Part shown: positions 23,806 through 30,605 of the stretch, in pieces | Position numbering within the stretch: the stretch's first letter is position 1 | Layout: each line of letters opens with the position of its first letter | Virus record (IMG/VR): IMGVR_UViG_3300033064_001011 | Location: 1-37,177 of that record | Direction: 5' to 3' (one strand) | Source: a virus | DNA: 37,177 nt | The notes under the pieces: generated by a model | What the model was told of the DNA's origin: nothing | The model's database searches: none | The model's input: the letters and a program-made list of their open reading frames with translations, nothing else | Program-made: the position numbers and the translations under genes

Positions 23806-24032
23806 AAATCGGAGCTACGATAAAACATATCCGTCGCGACATTCAACAGAAAAATTACCTTACTAATACTGAGCATAAAAGCTATACGCAGCGAGCGTGT
23901 GCCGATCGCTGCGGGATCTCCGAGGGCTCCTGGCGGGACCTCGAAGCTGATCGGCACTCACCGAGTATCGATACCGTCGAGCGAGCCCTGAAAGTGCTCG
24001 GATGGCGGATCCGTATCGAACCCGTAGAGTAA
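23802..24032 (+). CDS. XRE-family helix-turn-helix regulator
   Basis: A 76-residue DNA-binding protein consisting of a single HTH domain: IGATIKHIRRDI, then YTQRACADRCGISEGSWRDLE with the turn at CGIS, then PSIDTVERALKVLGW. This is the Cro/CI-like layout. A strong terminator follows, then an 8+8 base palindrome and the promoter of the structural operon, so it may regulate late transcription. Its start overlaps the preceding gene (ATGA). Confidence 0.82.
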   Translation: MKIGATIKHIRRDIQQKNYLTNTEHKSYTQRACADRCGISEGSWRDLEADRHSPSIDTVERALKVLGWRIRIEPVE

Positions 24033-24056
24033 AACATATTCACGCCGCACACATGG

Positions 24057-24084
24057 ACGCCGCCCTCACGGGTGGCGTTTTTTT
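24057..24084 (+). terminator. Intrinsic terminator
   Basis: The stem ACGCCGCCC (24057-24065) / GGGTGGCGT (24070-24078) has one G-T pair and a TCAC loop, followed by T7. It closes the early/middle operon 25 bases after the XRE gene. Confidence 0.92.
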
Positions 24085-24090
24085 ATTCCC

Positions 24091-24112
24091 TTTGTTACAC
24101 ATGCGTAACAAA
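24091..24112. promoter_or_regulatory. Palindromic operator candidate
   Basis: TTTGTTAC (24091-24098) and GTAACAAA (24105-24112) are perfect inverted copies around ACATGC. The location between the XRE-gene terminator and the structural promoter is typical for a repressor site. The XRE protein is the obvious candidate, by inference. Confidence 0.55.
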
Positions 24113-24146
24113 ATACGCACATCGCCCCAATTCTCCCATTTCCCTA

Positions 24147-24176
24147 TTGACTGGCCAGCCACATGGTTCCAATACT
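24147..24176 (+). promoter_or_regulatory. Candidate late promoter for tRNA and structural operon
   Basis: TTGACT at 24147-24152, an 18-base spacer and AATACT at 24171-24176. It is the best match between the terminator and the initiator tRNA, about 75 bases before the tRNA. Confidence 0.5.
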
Positions 24177-24252
24177 TGTGTACTGAAGCATATGAATCGC
24201 CGAGTATCAGGAATCAGAATCATGGGTCGATAACACAAACACAACGGTATCC

Positions 24253-24327
24253 CGCAGGGTAGAGCAGTCTGGTCAGCTCGTTGGGCTCATACCCCGAAGG
24301 TCGAGGGTTCAAATCCCTCCCCTGCAA
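24253..24327 (+). tRNA. Initiator tRNA-fMet (CAT)
   Basis: The cloverleaf has bacterial initiator hallmarks. C1 and A72 do not pair (24253, 24326), while acceptor pairs 2-7 (GCAGGG/CCCTGC) are perfect. The anticodon stem ends with three G-C pairs (G29-G31/C39-C41). The D-stem has A11-T24 instead of pyrimidine-purine. The anticodon loop is CTCATAC. The T-arm is GAGGG-TTCAAAT-CCCTC and the discriminator is A73. CCA is not encoded. C1xA72 blocks deacylation and EF-Tu use, and the G-C pairs direct the tRNA to the ribosomal P site. It lies at the head of the head/tail operon, and the first gene starts two bases after it. Confidence 0.93.
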
Positions 24328-24329
24328 TT

Positions 24330-24536
24330 ATGGCAACAGCATCAACAGATTCAGACGCAGCACTCGCCGCGGCGGCTACAGCCCCGAAGCGGGTGGTCTC
24401 TGATAATACGTCAGCGGAAGCCCACTCGCTATCCGATTTGATTGAGATGGACAAGTATCAGATCAACAAAGCCGCGAGGGGCAACCCCGCGGGCATGTTG
24501 ACGAATGTTAAACTCGTACCACCGGGCACCACATGA
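24330..24536 (+). CDS. Small head protein preceding portal (hypothetical)
   Basis: A 68-residue protein between the tRNA and the portal gene, the position of lambda W. The N-terminus is Ala-rich; the end LSDLIEMDKYQINKAARGNPAG then KLVPPGTT resembles short proteins found before portals in other phages. I do not see gpW signatures. There is no Shine-Dalgarno; the ATG is two bases after the tRNA, so cleavage of the tRNA 3' end would leave a nearly leaderless message. Confidence 0.7.
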   Translation: MATASTDSDAALAAAATAPKRVVSDNTSAEAHSLSDLIEMDKYQINKAARGNPAGMLTNVKLVPPGTT

Positions 24537-26044
24537 GCAAAGCGGTCTCAAAATCTAAAAAGGCTACAAAGGCTGCAAAGCCCACAAGCGTACGCCGCAC
24601 TGCTTCTCTGCCTGTCCGGGCTCGGTACGACGCCGCACAGACCACCGCCAACAATCGACGGTACTACGTGAACGCTGACGCACTCTCGGCGAACGCCAGT
24701 AACTCCCCCGAGGTCCGAGCGGTTCTCCGCTCCAGGGCCAGGTACGAGGTAGACAATAACTCGTGGGCTAAGGGGATGTCTCTGACCCTCGCCAAGTCGA
24801 TCATCGGCAAGGGTCCCCGATTGCAGATGAACGAAACGAACCGGACACTGAACCGACTCGCCGAATTGGAGTGGATCAAATGGTCTCGCAAGATTCGATT
24901 CGGTTCGAAGCTCCGGACCATGAGAAAATCACGACTCTCGGATGGCGAGGCGTTCGGTATCATTGGAATAAACAAGGGGCTCAGTGGCCCGATCAACGTG
25001 GACCTCCGATTGATTGAAGCCGATCAGGTCGGGAGCCCCGAGCGATCGTATGAGGCGGTACTGAGTAATAACGAGATCGTCGATGGAATCGAGTACGATT
25101 CTTTCGGCAACGAGACATACTTCCATATCCTGCAATCTCACCCGGGCAGCGAATCGCTTGATCTAGGACTCTCGTCGCGGAGGATCGCGGCCCGGCAAAT
25201 AATCCACTGGCAGCGAGAGGATCGTGCCGGTTTACACAGAGCTACGCCAGAGATCACGCCGGCACTCCCCCTGTTCGGGATGCTCCGGCGCCATGCACTG
25301 GCTGTAGTGGACGCAGCGGAGACCGCAGCGGATTACGCGGTCTTGTTCTCGACGACTCTCCTGGGGCAAGACGCTACGGCCACGGAGGTCCCTGAAGCCA
25401 GCGAGTTCGGCGAGATGGAACTCGCTCGCCGGATGGGTACATTCTTGCCAGAGGGCTGGACCGCCAACCAGATGAAGGCCGAGCAACCTACTACGGTGTA
25501 CGACGAGTTCACCAAGAGTATTCTCAACGAGGTCGCCAGATGCTTGGAGATGCCTTTGAATATCGCGATCGGGAACTCCGGCGGGTACAACATGGCGTCG
25601 GGAAAACTCGACGGCACGATCTTCCGCGACTTCGTTGACGTCGAACGCGACGACAGCGAGATCATTGTTGTCGATCGGATGTACGATGTATTCATCAGCC
25701 AGCTAGCATTACTCCCCGAGTTCGCCGAGTGGCGTGGTCGCGAGGACGATCTGAAGCATCAGTATTTCTGGGATGGCCGGAAGCCCGTTGATCCCACCAA
25801 GCAATCGACGAGCGAGAAAATCGACCTGTCGAACGGCTCCACGAACCTCGCAGAGATCCAGGCCGGCAAGGGTCGGGATTGGGAACCGCAGCAAGAGCAG
25901 GGCATCCGCGAGAAACTCCAAGAGGTTCAGACGGCCAAGGACCTGGCCAGCGAATACGATCTGACTCCCGAGGAAGCTATCGCGATCGTGACCAAAGAGA
26001 ACCCGATAAGCATCTTTATCGAAGAAGAGAAAGAGCCATCATGA
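24533..26044 (+). CDS. Portal protein (lambda B-like family)
   Basis: A 503-residue portal, the dodecameric ring through which DNA enters the head. The N-terminal region (YDAAQTTANNRRYYVNADALSAN, split) followed by RYEVDNNSWAKGMSLTLAKSIIGKGPRLQ, the SDGEAFGIIG segment and NVDLRLIEADQVGSP match the lambda-type portal family. The ATG overlaps the previous stop (ATGA). The length is usual for the family. Confidence 0.9.
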   Translation: MSKAVSKSKKATKAAKPTSVRRTASLPVRARYDAAQTTANNRRYYVNADALSANASNSPEVRAVLRSRARYEVDNNSWAKGMSLTLAKSIIGKGPRLQMNETNRTLNRLAELEWIKWSRKIRFGSKLRTMRKSRLSDGEAFGIIGINKGLSGPINVDLRLIEADQVGSPERSYEAVLSNNEIVDGIEYDSFGNETYFHILQSHPGSESLDLGLSSRRIAARQIIHWQREDRAGLHRATPEITPALPLFGMLRRHALAVVDAAETAADYAVLFSTTLLGQDATATEVPEASEFGEMELARRMGTFLPEGWTANQMKAEQPTTVYDEFTKSILNEVARCLEMPLNIAIGNSGGYNMASGKLDGTIFRDFVDVERDDSEIIVVDRMYDVFISQLALLPEFAEWRGREDDLKHQYFWDGRKPVDPTKQSTSEKIDLSNGSTNLAEIQAGKGRDWEPQQEQGIREKLQEVQTAKDLASEYDLTPEEAIAIVTKENPISIFIEEEKEPS

Positions 26045-28215
26045 TAAAATTCAGGAACCCATTTAAACGGTTACCCGTTGGGAAACTCATTGAAGCTCAG
26101 GACCCGAAGACGCCTGACGATCTGGCGATGGGATTCGCGGCCGATGTCGATATCACCGCAGCGGCCGGCGACGATGGCAAGCCGGATCCCGCGAAGCCAA
26201 AGAGTTTCTCGATGACCGCCTACACCGGCGGACCCATGAAGCTCGCCGGATGGTTCTATCCCGTGGTCGTTGACCTGGAGGGGCTGGCGTTCAAGGCTCC
26301 TATGACGATGCTCGGCAACCACACCAACGATCCCGATTGGGCAGCGGGCATCGCTGACAAGATCGAGATCGAGGGTACGAACCTCCGGATCTCCGGCCAG
26401 GTGTTCGCCGCGGGCACAACCCCGATGGCTGATAAGATCGCGAAGCTCAGTGCCGCCGGCATGAAGTGGCAAGCGAGTATTGGTGCTGTCGCTGACACAA
26501 TCGAATTCGTCGAGGCGGGCAAGAAGGCATCCGCCAACGGTCAAACTTTTAACGGTCCCATGCACATCGCTCGCACGAGCACATTGCGTGAGACATCTTT
26601 CGTAGTCATTGGCGCCGACTCAGATACGTCGGCTAACGTAGCGGCGTCAAAGACGCCAGAGAAAAACACAGGAGATTCAAAAATGAACCCCGAACTGAAA
26701 AAGTGGCTCATCGCCAACGGTTTCGATGTCGATATCGTCGCTGGTAACGAAACGCAGCTCTCGTACCTTACGGCCAGGTGGACGGCTGACGTCGCCGCCG
26801 AAGCTGGCGGAACGCCGCCGATCAAAGCCACACCGCCCGAGACTCCCCCCGCCGAGCCGAATACGGAGATACTGGCCCGCCTCGATCGCATGGAACGTGA
26901 TACTCAGATCAACGCGATCTGCGGTTCGGACCATGACGAGATCAAAGCATGTGCCATCAAAGATAACCTCGATGTCGAGGTTGTACGCGGCATGGTCGCG
27001 AACGCGGTCAAGGCCAAAGAACTGGAAGCCGGTTTCCGTATGCCCGCGATCAACCTGGGCAAGGACGGCCCGAGCCCCGCGAGCGTTATGGAAGCCTCGA
27101 TGTGCTTGACCGGCGGGCTGCAAGAGGACGACATCGGCAAGTCGTACGGCGAGAAGGTAATGAACGCCGCACTCACCCGCGACTTCCGCGGATTCGGACT
27201 CTCGGCTCTGATCTTTGCGAGCCTCGCATCAGCCGGTATGTCCGCTCGACCCGGAGCGATCACCGACGATACGATCCGAGCGGTGCTCCAAGCCGACAAG
27301 CGGCAGATGGAAGGTGCGTTCTCGACTCAGAGTTTCACCGGACTACTGAACAACGTGGCGAACAAGGTTCTGCTGAAGGCGTACCAGAGCGTAACGTCCG
27401 CACTCGACCAGATCTCATCGAGTCAGTCGGTCCCCGACTTCAAGCAGATGCAGAGCTACTCGCTGACCGCAGACGGCCAGTTCACTGAGGTCGGTCCCGA
27501 TGGCGAGCTGAAGAACATCAGCCTCCAGGATACTCAGTACACCAACCAGGCCCAGACCCAGGGTGCGATCATCGCACTCACCCGAGAGGTGATGATCAAT
27601 GATGACCTGGGTGCGTTCATGCGTATCCCCGAGATCCTCGGGCGTCAAGCCGCACTGGCCAAAGAGCGGGCCGGGTTCACTGTTCTGCTGAATAACACAG
27701 GCAGTTTCTTCTCATCCGCCCACGCTAATACACTGAGCGGTGCGGGCACCGCATTGCAGATCAGTGCTCTGACCGCGGCCGTCGCTCAGTTCGAGAATCA
27801 GACCGACGAGAACGGCGATCCGATTGTGATCGTGCCGAATATCCTCTTGGTCCCGCCGGCACTGAAGGTCGTGGCTCAACAGTTGTTCAACGAGACCCGC
27901 GTCAACGAGACCACCACGACGAACAAGCCTAAGCCCGCGAACAATCCTCACGCCGGATTGTACCGCCCGGTATCCAGTCCGTTCCTGTCGAACACTACGT
28001 TCAACTCGAACGCGACGACAACCGGCTGGTATCTGTTCGGGAACCCGCAGGACATCGCAGCCCTCCAGATCGTTTATCTCCAGGGCAAGCGTACACCGAC
28101 GATCGAACGCGGCGAGGTCTCGTTCGACAAGCTCGGCGTGGCGTTCCGCGGTTACTTCGACTTCGGCGTGGCGTTCCAGGATTACCGTGCTGCCAACTGG
28201 CAGGAAGGTGCATAA
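26041..28215 (+). CDS. Prohead protease-scaffold-major capsid fusion protein
   Basis: A 724-residue polyprotein. Residues about 50-205 look like a prohead protease (MTMLGNHTNDPDWAAGIADK, then GMKWQASIGAV; the His and Ser are candidates for catalysis). Residues about 215-330 form a Pro-rich, charged scaffold-like segment (ILARLDRMERD). Residues about 390-724 are an HK97-type capsid protein (FSTQSFTGLLNNVANKVLL, ITLTREVMINDDLG-like segment, ending GYFDFGVAFQDYRAANW). No stop separates the parts. Fusions of this kind are known in some phages. The start ATG 26041 overlaps the portal stop; an open frame extends further upstream inside the portal gene but is not used. Confidence 0.88.
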   Translation: MIKFRNPFKRLPVGKLIEAQDPKTPDDLAMGFAADVDITAAAGDDGKPDPAKPKSFSMTAYTGGPMKLAGWFYPVVVDLEGLAFKAPMTMLGNHTNDPDWAAGIADKIEIEGTNLRISGQVFAAGTTPMADKIAKLSAAGMKWQASIGAVADTIEFVEAGKKASANGQTFNGPMHIARTSTLRETSFVVIGADSDTSANVAASKTPEKNTGDSKMNPELKKWLIANGFDVDIVAGNETQLSYLTARWTADVAAEAGGTPPIKATPPETPPAEPNTEILARLDRMERDTQINAICGSDHDEIKACAIKDNLDVEVVRGMVANAVKAKELEAGFRMPAINLGKDGPSPASVMEASMCLTGGLQEDDIGKSYGEKVMNAALTRDFRGFGLSALIFASLASAGMSARPGAITDDTIRAVLQADKRQMEGAFSTQSFTGLLNNVANKVLLKAYQSVTSALDQISSSQSVPDFKQMQSYSLTADGQFTEVGPDGELKNISLQDTQYTNQAQTQGAIIALTREVMINDDLGAFMRIPEILGRQAALAKERAGFTVLLNNTGSFFSSAHANTLSGAGTALQISALTAAVAQFENQTDENGDPIVIVPNILLVPPALKVVAQQLFNETRVNETTTTNKPKPANNPHAGLYRPVSSPFLSNTTFNSNATTTGWYLFGNPQDIAALQIVYLQGKRTPTIERGEVSFDKLGVAFRGYFDFGVAFQDYRAANWQEGA
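26670..26685 (+). promoter_or_regulatory. Internal ribosome binding site and in-frame start within the capsid fusion
   Basis: AGGAGA at 26670-26675 lies seven bases before an in-frame ATG at 26683 (Met215), at the boundary between protease and scaffold-capsid parts. Initiation here would give a 510-residue scaffold-capsid protein in excess over the protease fusion, comparable in principle to the nested C/Nu3 start of phage lambda. Confidence 0.7.
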
Positions 28216-28238
28216 GCCGAACCCGTAAGCCGTCAATC

Positions 28239-28268
28239 CGCCTGGCGGTCGAGAGTGACCGCCAGGCG
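28239..28268 (+). terminator. 12-base perfect hairpin after the capsid gene
   Basis: CGCCTGGCGGTC (28239-28250) pairs with GACCGCCAGGCG (28257-28268) around GAGAGT. No T-run follows, so it may be an mRNA-stabilising or partially terminating structure that raises the yield of capsid message over downstream genes. Confidence 0.6.
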
Positions 28269-28301
28269 ATAACCCAAAAAGCGTAAGCAGGAGATACAAA
28301 A

Positions 28302-29135
28302 ATGGCCCAGACATATCAGGGTAAACGAGTCGCAATGGGACAGAACATCGATTACACGCCGGGCGTCGCTGTGGAAGCGGGGCAGGTCGTGGTACAAGAT
28401 AACCTGGTTGGCATCGCCAATCTGGATATCGCAGCAGCCGCACTCGGAGCACTGTCGATTGATGGTGTATTCGATGTTGTCAAAGCCGAGGAAGCACTGG
28501 CCACGGTCGGTGCGGAGATCTTCTGGGACGCCGATGGCGATCCCTACGAGGGAACCGCTGGCACCGGTTGCATCACTGCTACGGGCTCGGGCAATACGTT
28601 CATGGGCGTTGTGCTCGTGGCTGCGATCTCGGCATCCGAGAAGGTCAGGGTACTTCTCAGGAGTTCGGTAGCGATCTCCACCGAGAGCCTCGCACTCGCC
28701 AACCTTTCGGACGTTGGCGCCACGGCGTACGCAGCTGGCTCTCTGCTGGTTGCTGATGGCAACTCGTACGAAGAGGTGGCTGTATCCGGTCCGCTCGCGT
28801 TGGGCGCCACAGGTCTTTTGCGGCTCGCTTCAGCGACCGTAGCGGCCACAGGATCGGGACAGGGCGATGCGGCGGCAGTCGCCGAGGGATTCACCCTTGT
28901 GACTGCCGCGGACGCGACCAAGGCAGTATTGCTGCCCGCCGCGGCCGCTGGTGCGATGTGCTTGATCAAGAACGAGGACTCCGCTAACGCGGTGCTCCCG
29001 ATCTTCCCGGCGTCGGGCGATGCGATCAACGCACTGGCCGGCGATGCCTCGCTGGATATCGCTGCAAAGACCGCTGTGTTGCTTGTAGCGTACGATGCCA
29101 CTACGTGGTACTCGCTGCCCTTGCTTGCCTCGTAA
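28302..29135 (+). CDS. Capsid decoration protein (DUF2190-like) with C-terminal extension
   Basis: A 277-residue protein. Residues about 1-125 match DUF2190: MGQNIDYTPGVAVEAGQVVV, LVGIANLDIAAAALGALS, and GVFDVVKAEEA. Members decorate phage heads. The second half (from residue about 125) is Ala/Gly-rich beta sequence ending AVLLVAYDATTWYSLPLLA, a pattern seen in fibre-like appendages. It directly follows the capsid gene, with GCAGGAGA as ribosome site. Confidence 0.8.
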   Translation: MAQTYQGKRVAMGQNIDYTPGVAVEAGQVVVQDNLVGIANLDIAAAALGALSIDGVFDVVKAEEALATVGAEIFWDADGDPYEGTAGTGCITATGSGNTFMGVVLVAAISASEKVRVLLRSSVAISTESLALANLSDVGATAYAAGSLLVADGNSYEEVAVSGPLALGATGLLRLASATVAATGSGQGDAAAVAEGFTLVTAADATKAVLLPAAAAGAMCLIKNEDSANAVLPIFPASGDAINALAGDASLDIAAKTAVLLVAYDATTWYSLPLLAS

Positions 29136-29150
29136 CAGCGGGTAACCGGC

Positions 29151-29504
29151 ATGGTAGACTTGCTTTCAACTGGAGCGGCCTGGCTGGCTGGTGTGCTTAA
29201 AACGCACGCCAGCCAGGAGGTCGAGTATCGCCGTGGAGCCGTGACGTTCTTGGTTCAGGCTACGTTTGCGATAACCCAGAGAGAGTTGAATGACGCTGAC
29301 GGGTTTACTGTCGCCACGTTCGTTACCGACTTCTTGATAGCGTATGCTGATCTCGGAGAGGACCCTGTTTGCGGTGATATCATCGTTGCGAACGGAGAAA
29401 AGTTCGAGCTGCTGGAGCTTGGCGATCAGGGATGCTGGCGATGGACGGACGGGCATCGGAATATGGTTCGGATACACACAAAGGATATTGGAATTGATGA
29501 CTGA
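29151..29504 (+). CDS. Head-tail connector candidate
   Basis: A 117-residue protein located where head-completion proteins are encoded. Features are EVEYRRGAVTFLVQAT, a middle helix, and ELGDQGCWRWTDG...RIHTKDIG. These recall short neck proteins of siphoviruses, but I cannot name the family with certainty. The stop overlaps the next gene by eight bases. Confidence 0.65.
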   Translation: MVDLLSTGAAWLAGVLKTHASQEVEYRRGAVTFLVQATFAITQRELNDADGFTVATFVTDFLIAYADLGEDPVCGDIIVANGEKFELLELGDQGCWRWTDGHRNMVRIHTKDIGIDD

Positions 29505-29772
29505 GATAACACAGCTTATCGTGGCTATCTGTGCGGGACTAACATTATTCGGTAGCGTCGGCTGGTGGATCGTCAGTTCGGCGATCGGGTTGAAAACGAA
29601 GATGATCGCAAACGCCGTGGCCATCGAATCGCTACGCAGTGATATTAAGGGCATCCACTCGCTGTGTCACAGCCGCGAATTGTGGATGAAGGAGATCGCC
29701 GAGACAACGATTCGCACGGACAAGAACGTGGTGAAGATCGCCGCGAAACTGGATATCAATATCGAATCATGA
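29497..29772 (+). CDS. Small membrane protein with coiled-coil tail
   Basis: A 91-residue protein. Residues about 7-31 are a membrane segment (LIVAICAGLTLFGSVGWWIV), followed by a helical, probably cytoplasmic region. The layout resembles holin/haemolysin-XhlA-like or other phage membrane proteins, though the order of regions is reversed relative to XhlA. ATG 29497 has GGA six bases upstream. Its position among neck genes is unusual for a holin. Confidence 0.6.
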   Translation: MTEITQLIVAICAGLTLFGSVGWWIVSSAIGLKTKMIANAVAIESLRSDIKGIHSLCHSRELWMKEIAETTIRTDKNVVKIAAKLDINIES

Positions 29773-30215
29773 GCAGCTTACCGATCGACATTGCGAAGGC
29801 CGTTGTCGTCGCGTTGAATGCCGAGACATTCACGCAGACGTTTACAGCCGAGTGGCATGCGGTGGTGCGGCTGAAGCTCGCTGCCGGCGATCTCGACAAT
29901 CTACTTGTGAACGTCGTGGCCGCATCCAGATCGATGCTGGCGGTGGATAGGGAGAGCGATCAGAACGATTGCGTTATCTCGATCGGCATTCAGAAAAAGA
30001 TAGGCATACGAACTACGAATCGCGATACGAACGTCGAGACATTGTGCGGGTTCGTCGAGGAACTGATCGGCTCGCTATCGCGATTGCAGCTCTCTGGCAT
30101 ACCCTCGCAGTACGTGGGTATCGAGAACGAGCCGATATACGATACGGATCAACTCGTCGAGGATGGCGTGTTCACGAGTATACTGAACGTGACGTACAGG
30201 ACGATGACGGAATAA
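29769..30215 (+). CDS. Tail terminator / neck protein candidate
   Basis: A 148-residue protein starting MSSLPIDIAKAVVVALNAETF, with strands (DCVISIGIQKKIGIRT), a helix (VETLCGFVEELIGSLSRLQL), and a final strand (TSILNVTYRTMTE). This alpha-beta arrangement ending in a strand resembles tail-terminator proteins. The start overlaps the preceding stop (ATGA). The family call rests on position and fold pattern. Confidence 0.55.
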   Translation: MSSLPIDIAKAVVVALNAETFTQTFTAEWHAVVRLKLAAGDLDNLLVNVVAASRSMLAVDRESDQNDCVISIGIQKKIGIRTTNRDTNVETLCGFVEELIGSLSRLQLSGIPSQYVGIENEPIYDTDQLVEDGVFTSILNVTYRTMTE

Positions 30216-30228
30216 AAAGGAATATATT

Positions 30229-30594
30229 ATGCCCCCAGCAATAACAAAGATAGTCACTGATCCGATCGCTACGGCGTTGCTCGCCCAGATTCTTGCCGCG
30301 GCCGGCGGTGCTGGGAATAATCCTGTGTCCGGGTTCGAGGCCACTGGTGATGATGACAATGCGTACAATGACATCGTGACCGCAACCGAACTCAGCTCAC
30401 GCATGCACGTAGCCACTGGCGACGGTGGCGTAAGGGTCAGCCTCGATGGCGGCTCGACCGTTGCGTTCTATGTGCCCGCTAATGTCGAGAGATCGTTCGA
30501 CGGATTGGCCATCGCGGTGGGAGTGCCTGTTAAGATCAAGAAATACGTTGATGGTGGAACAATACCAACCAACACAGCCGTAAGCGTTTGGTAA
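30229..30594 (+). CDS. Hypothetical virion protein
   Basis: A 121-residue protein with an N-terminal helix (ATALLAQILAAAGGAG) and a beta-rich remainder (MHVATGDGGVRVSLDGGSTV). AAAAGGAA is nine bases upstream. It directly precedes the beta-helix spike and could link it to the particle. No family recognised. Confidence 0.55.
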   Translation: MPPAITKIVTDPIATALLAQILAAAGGAGNNPVSGFEATGDDDNAYNDIVTATELSSRMHVATGDGGVRVSLDGGSTVAFYVPANVERSFDGLAIAVGVPVKIKKYVDGGTIPTNTAVSVW

Positions 30595-30605
30595 GGAGTT
30601 GTATC

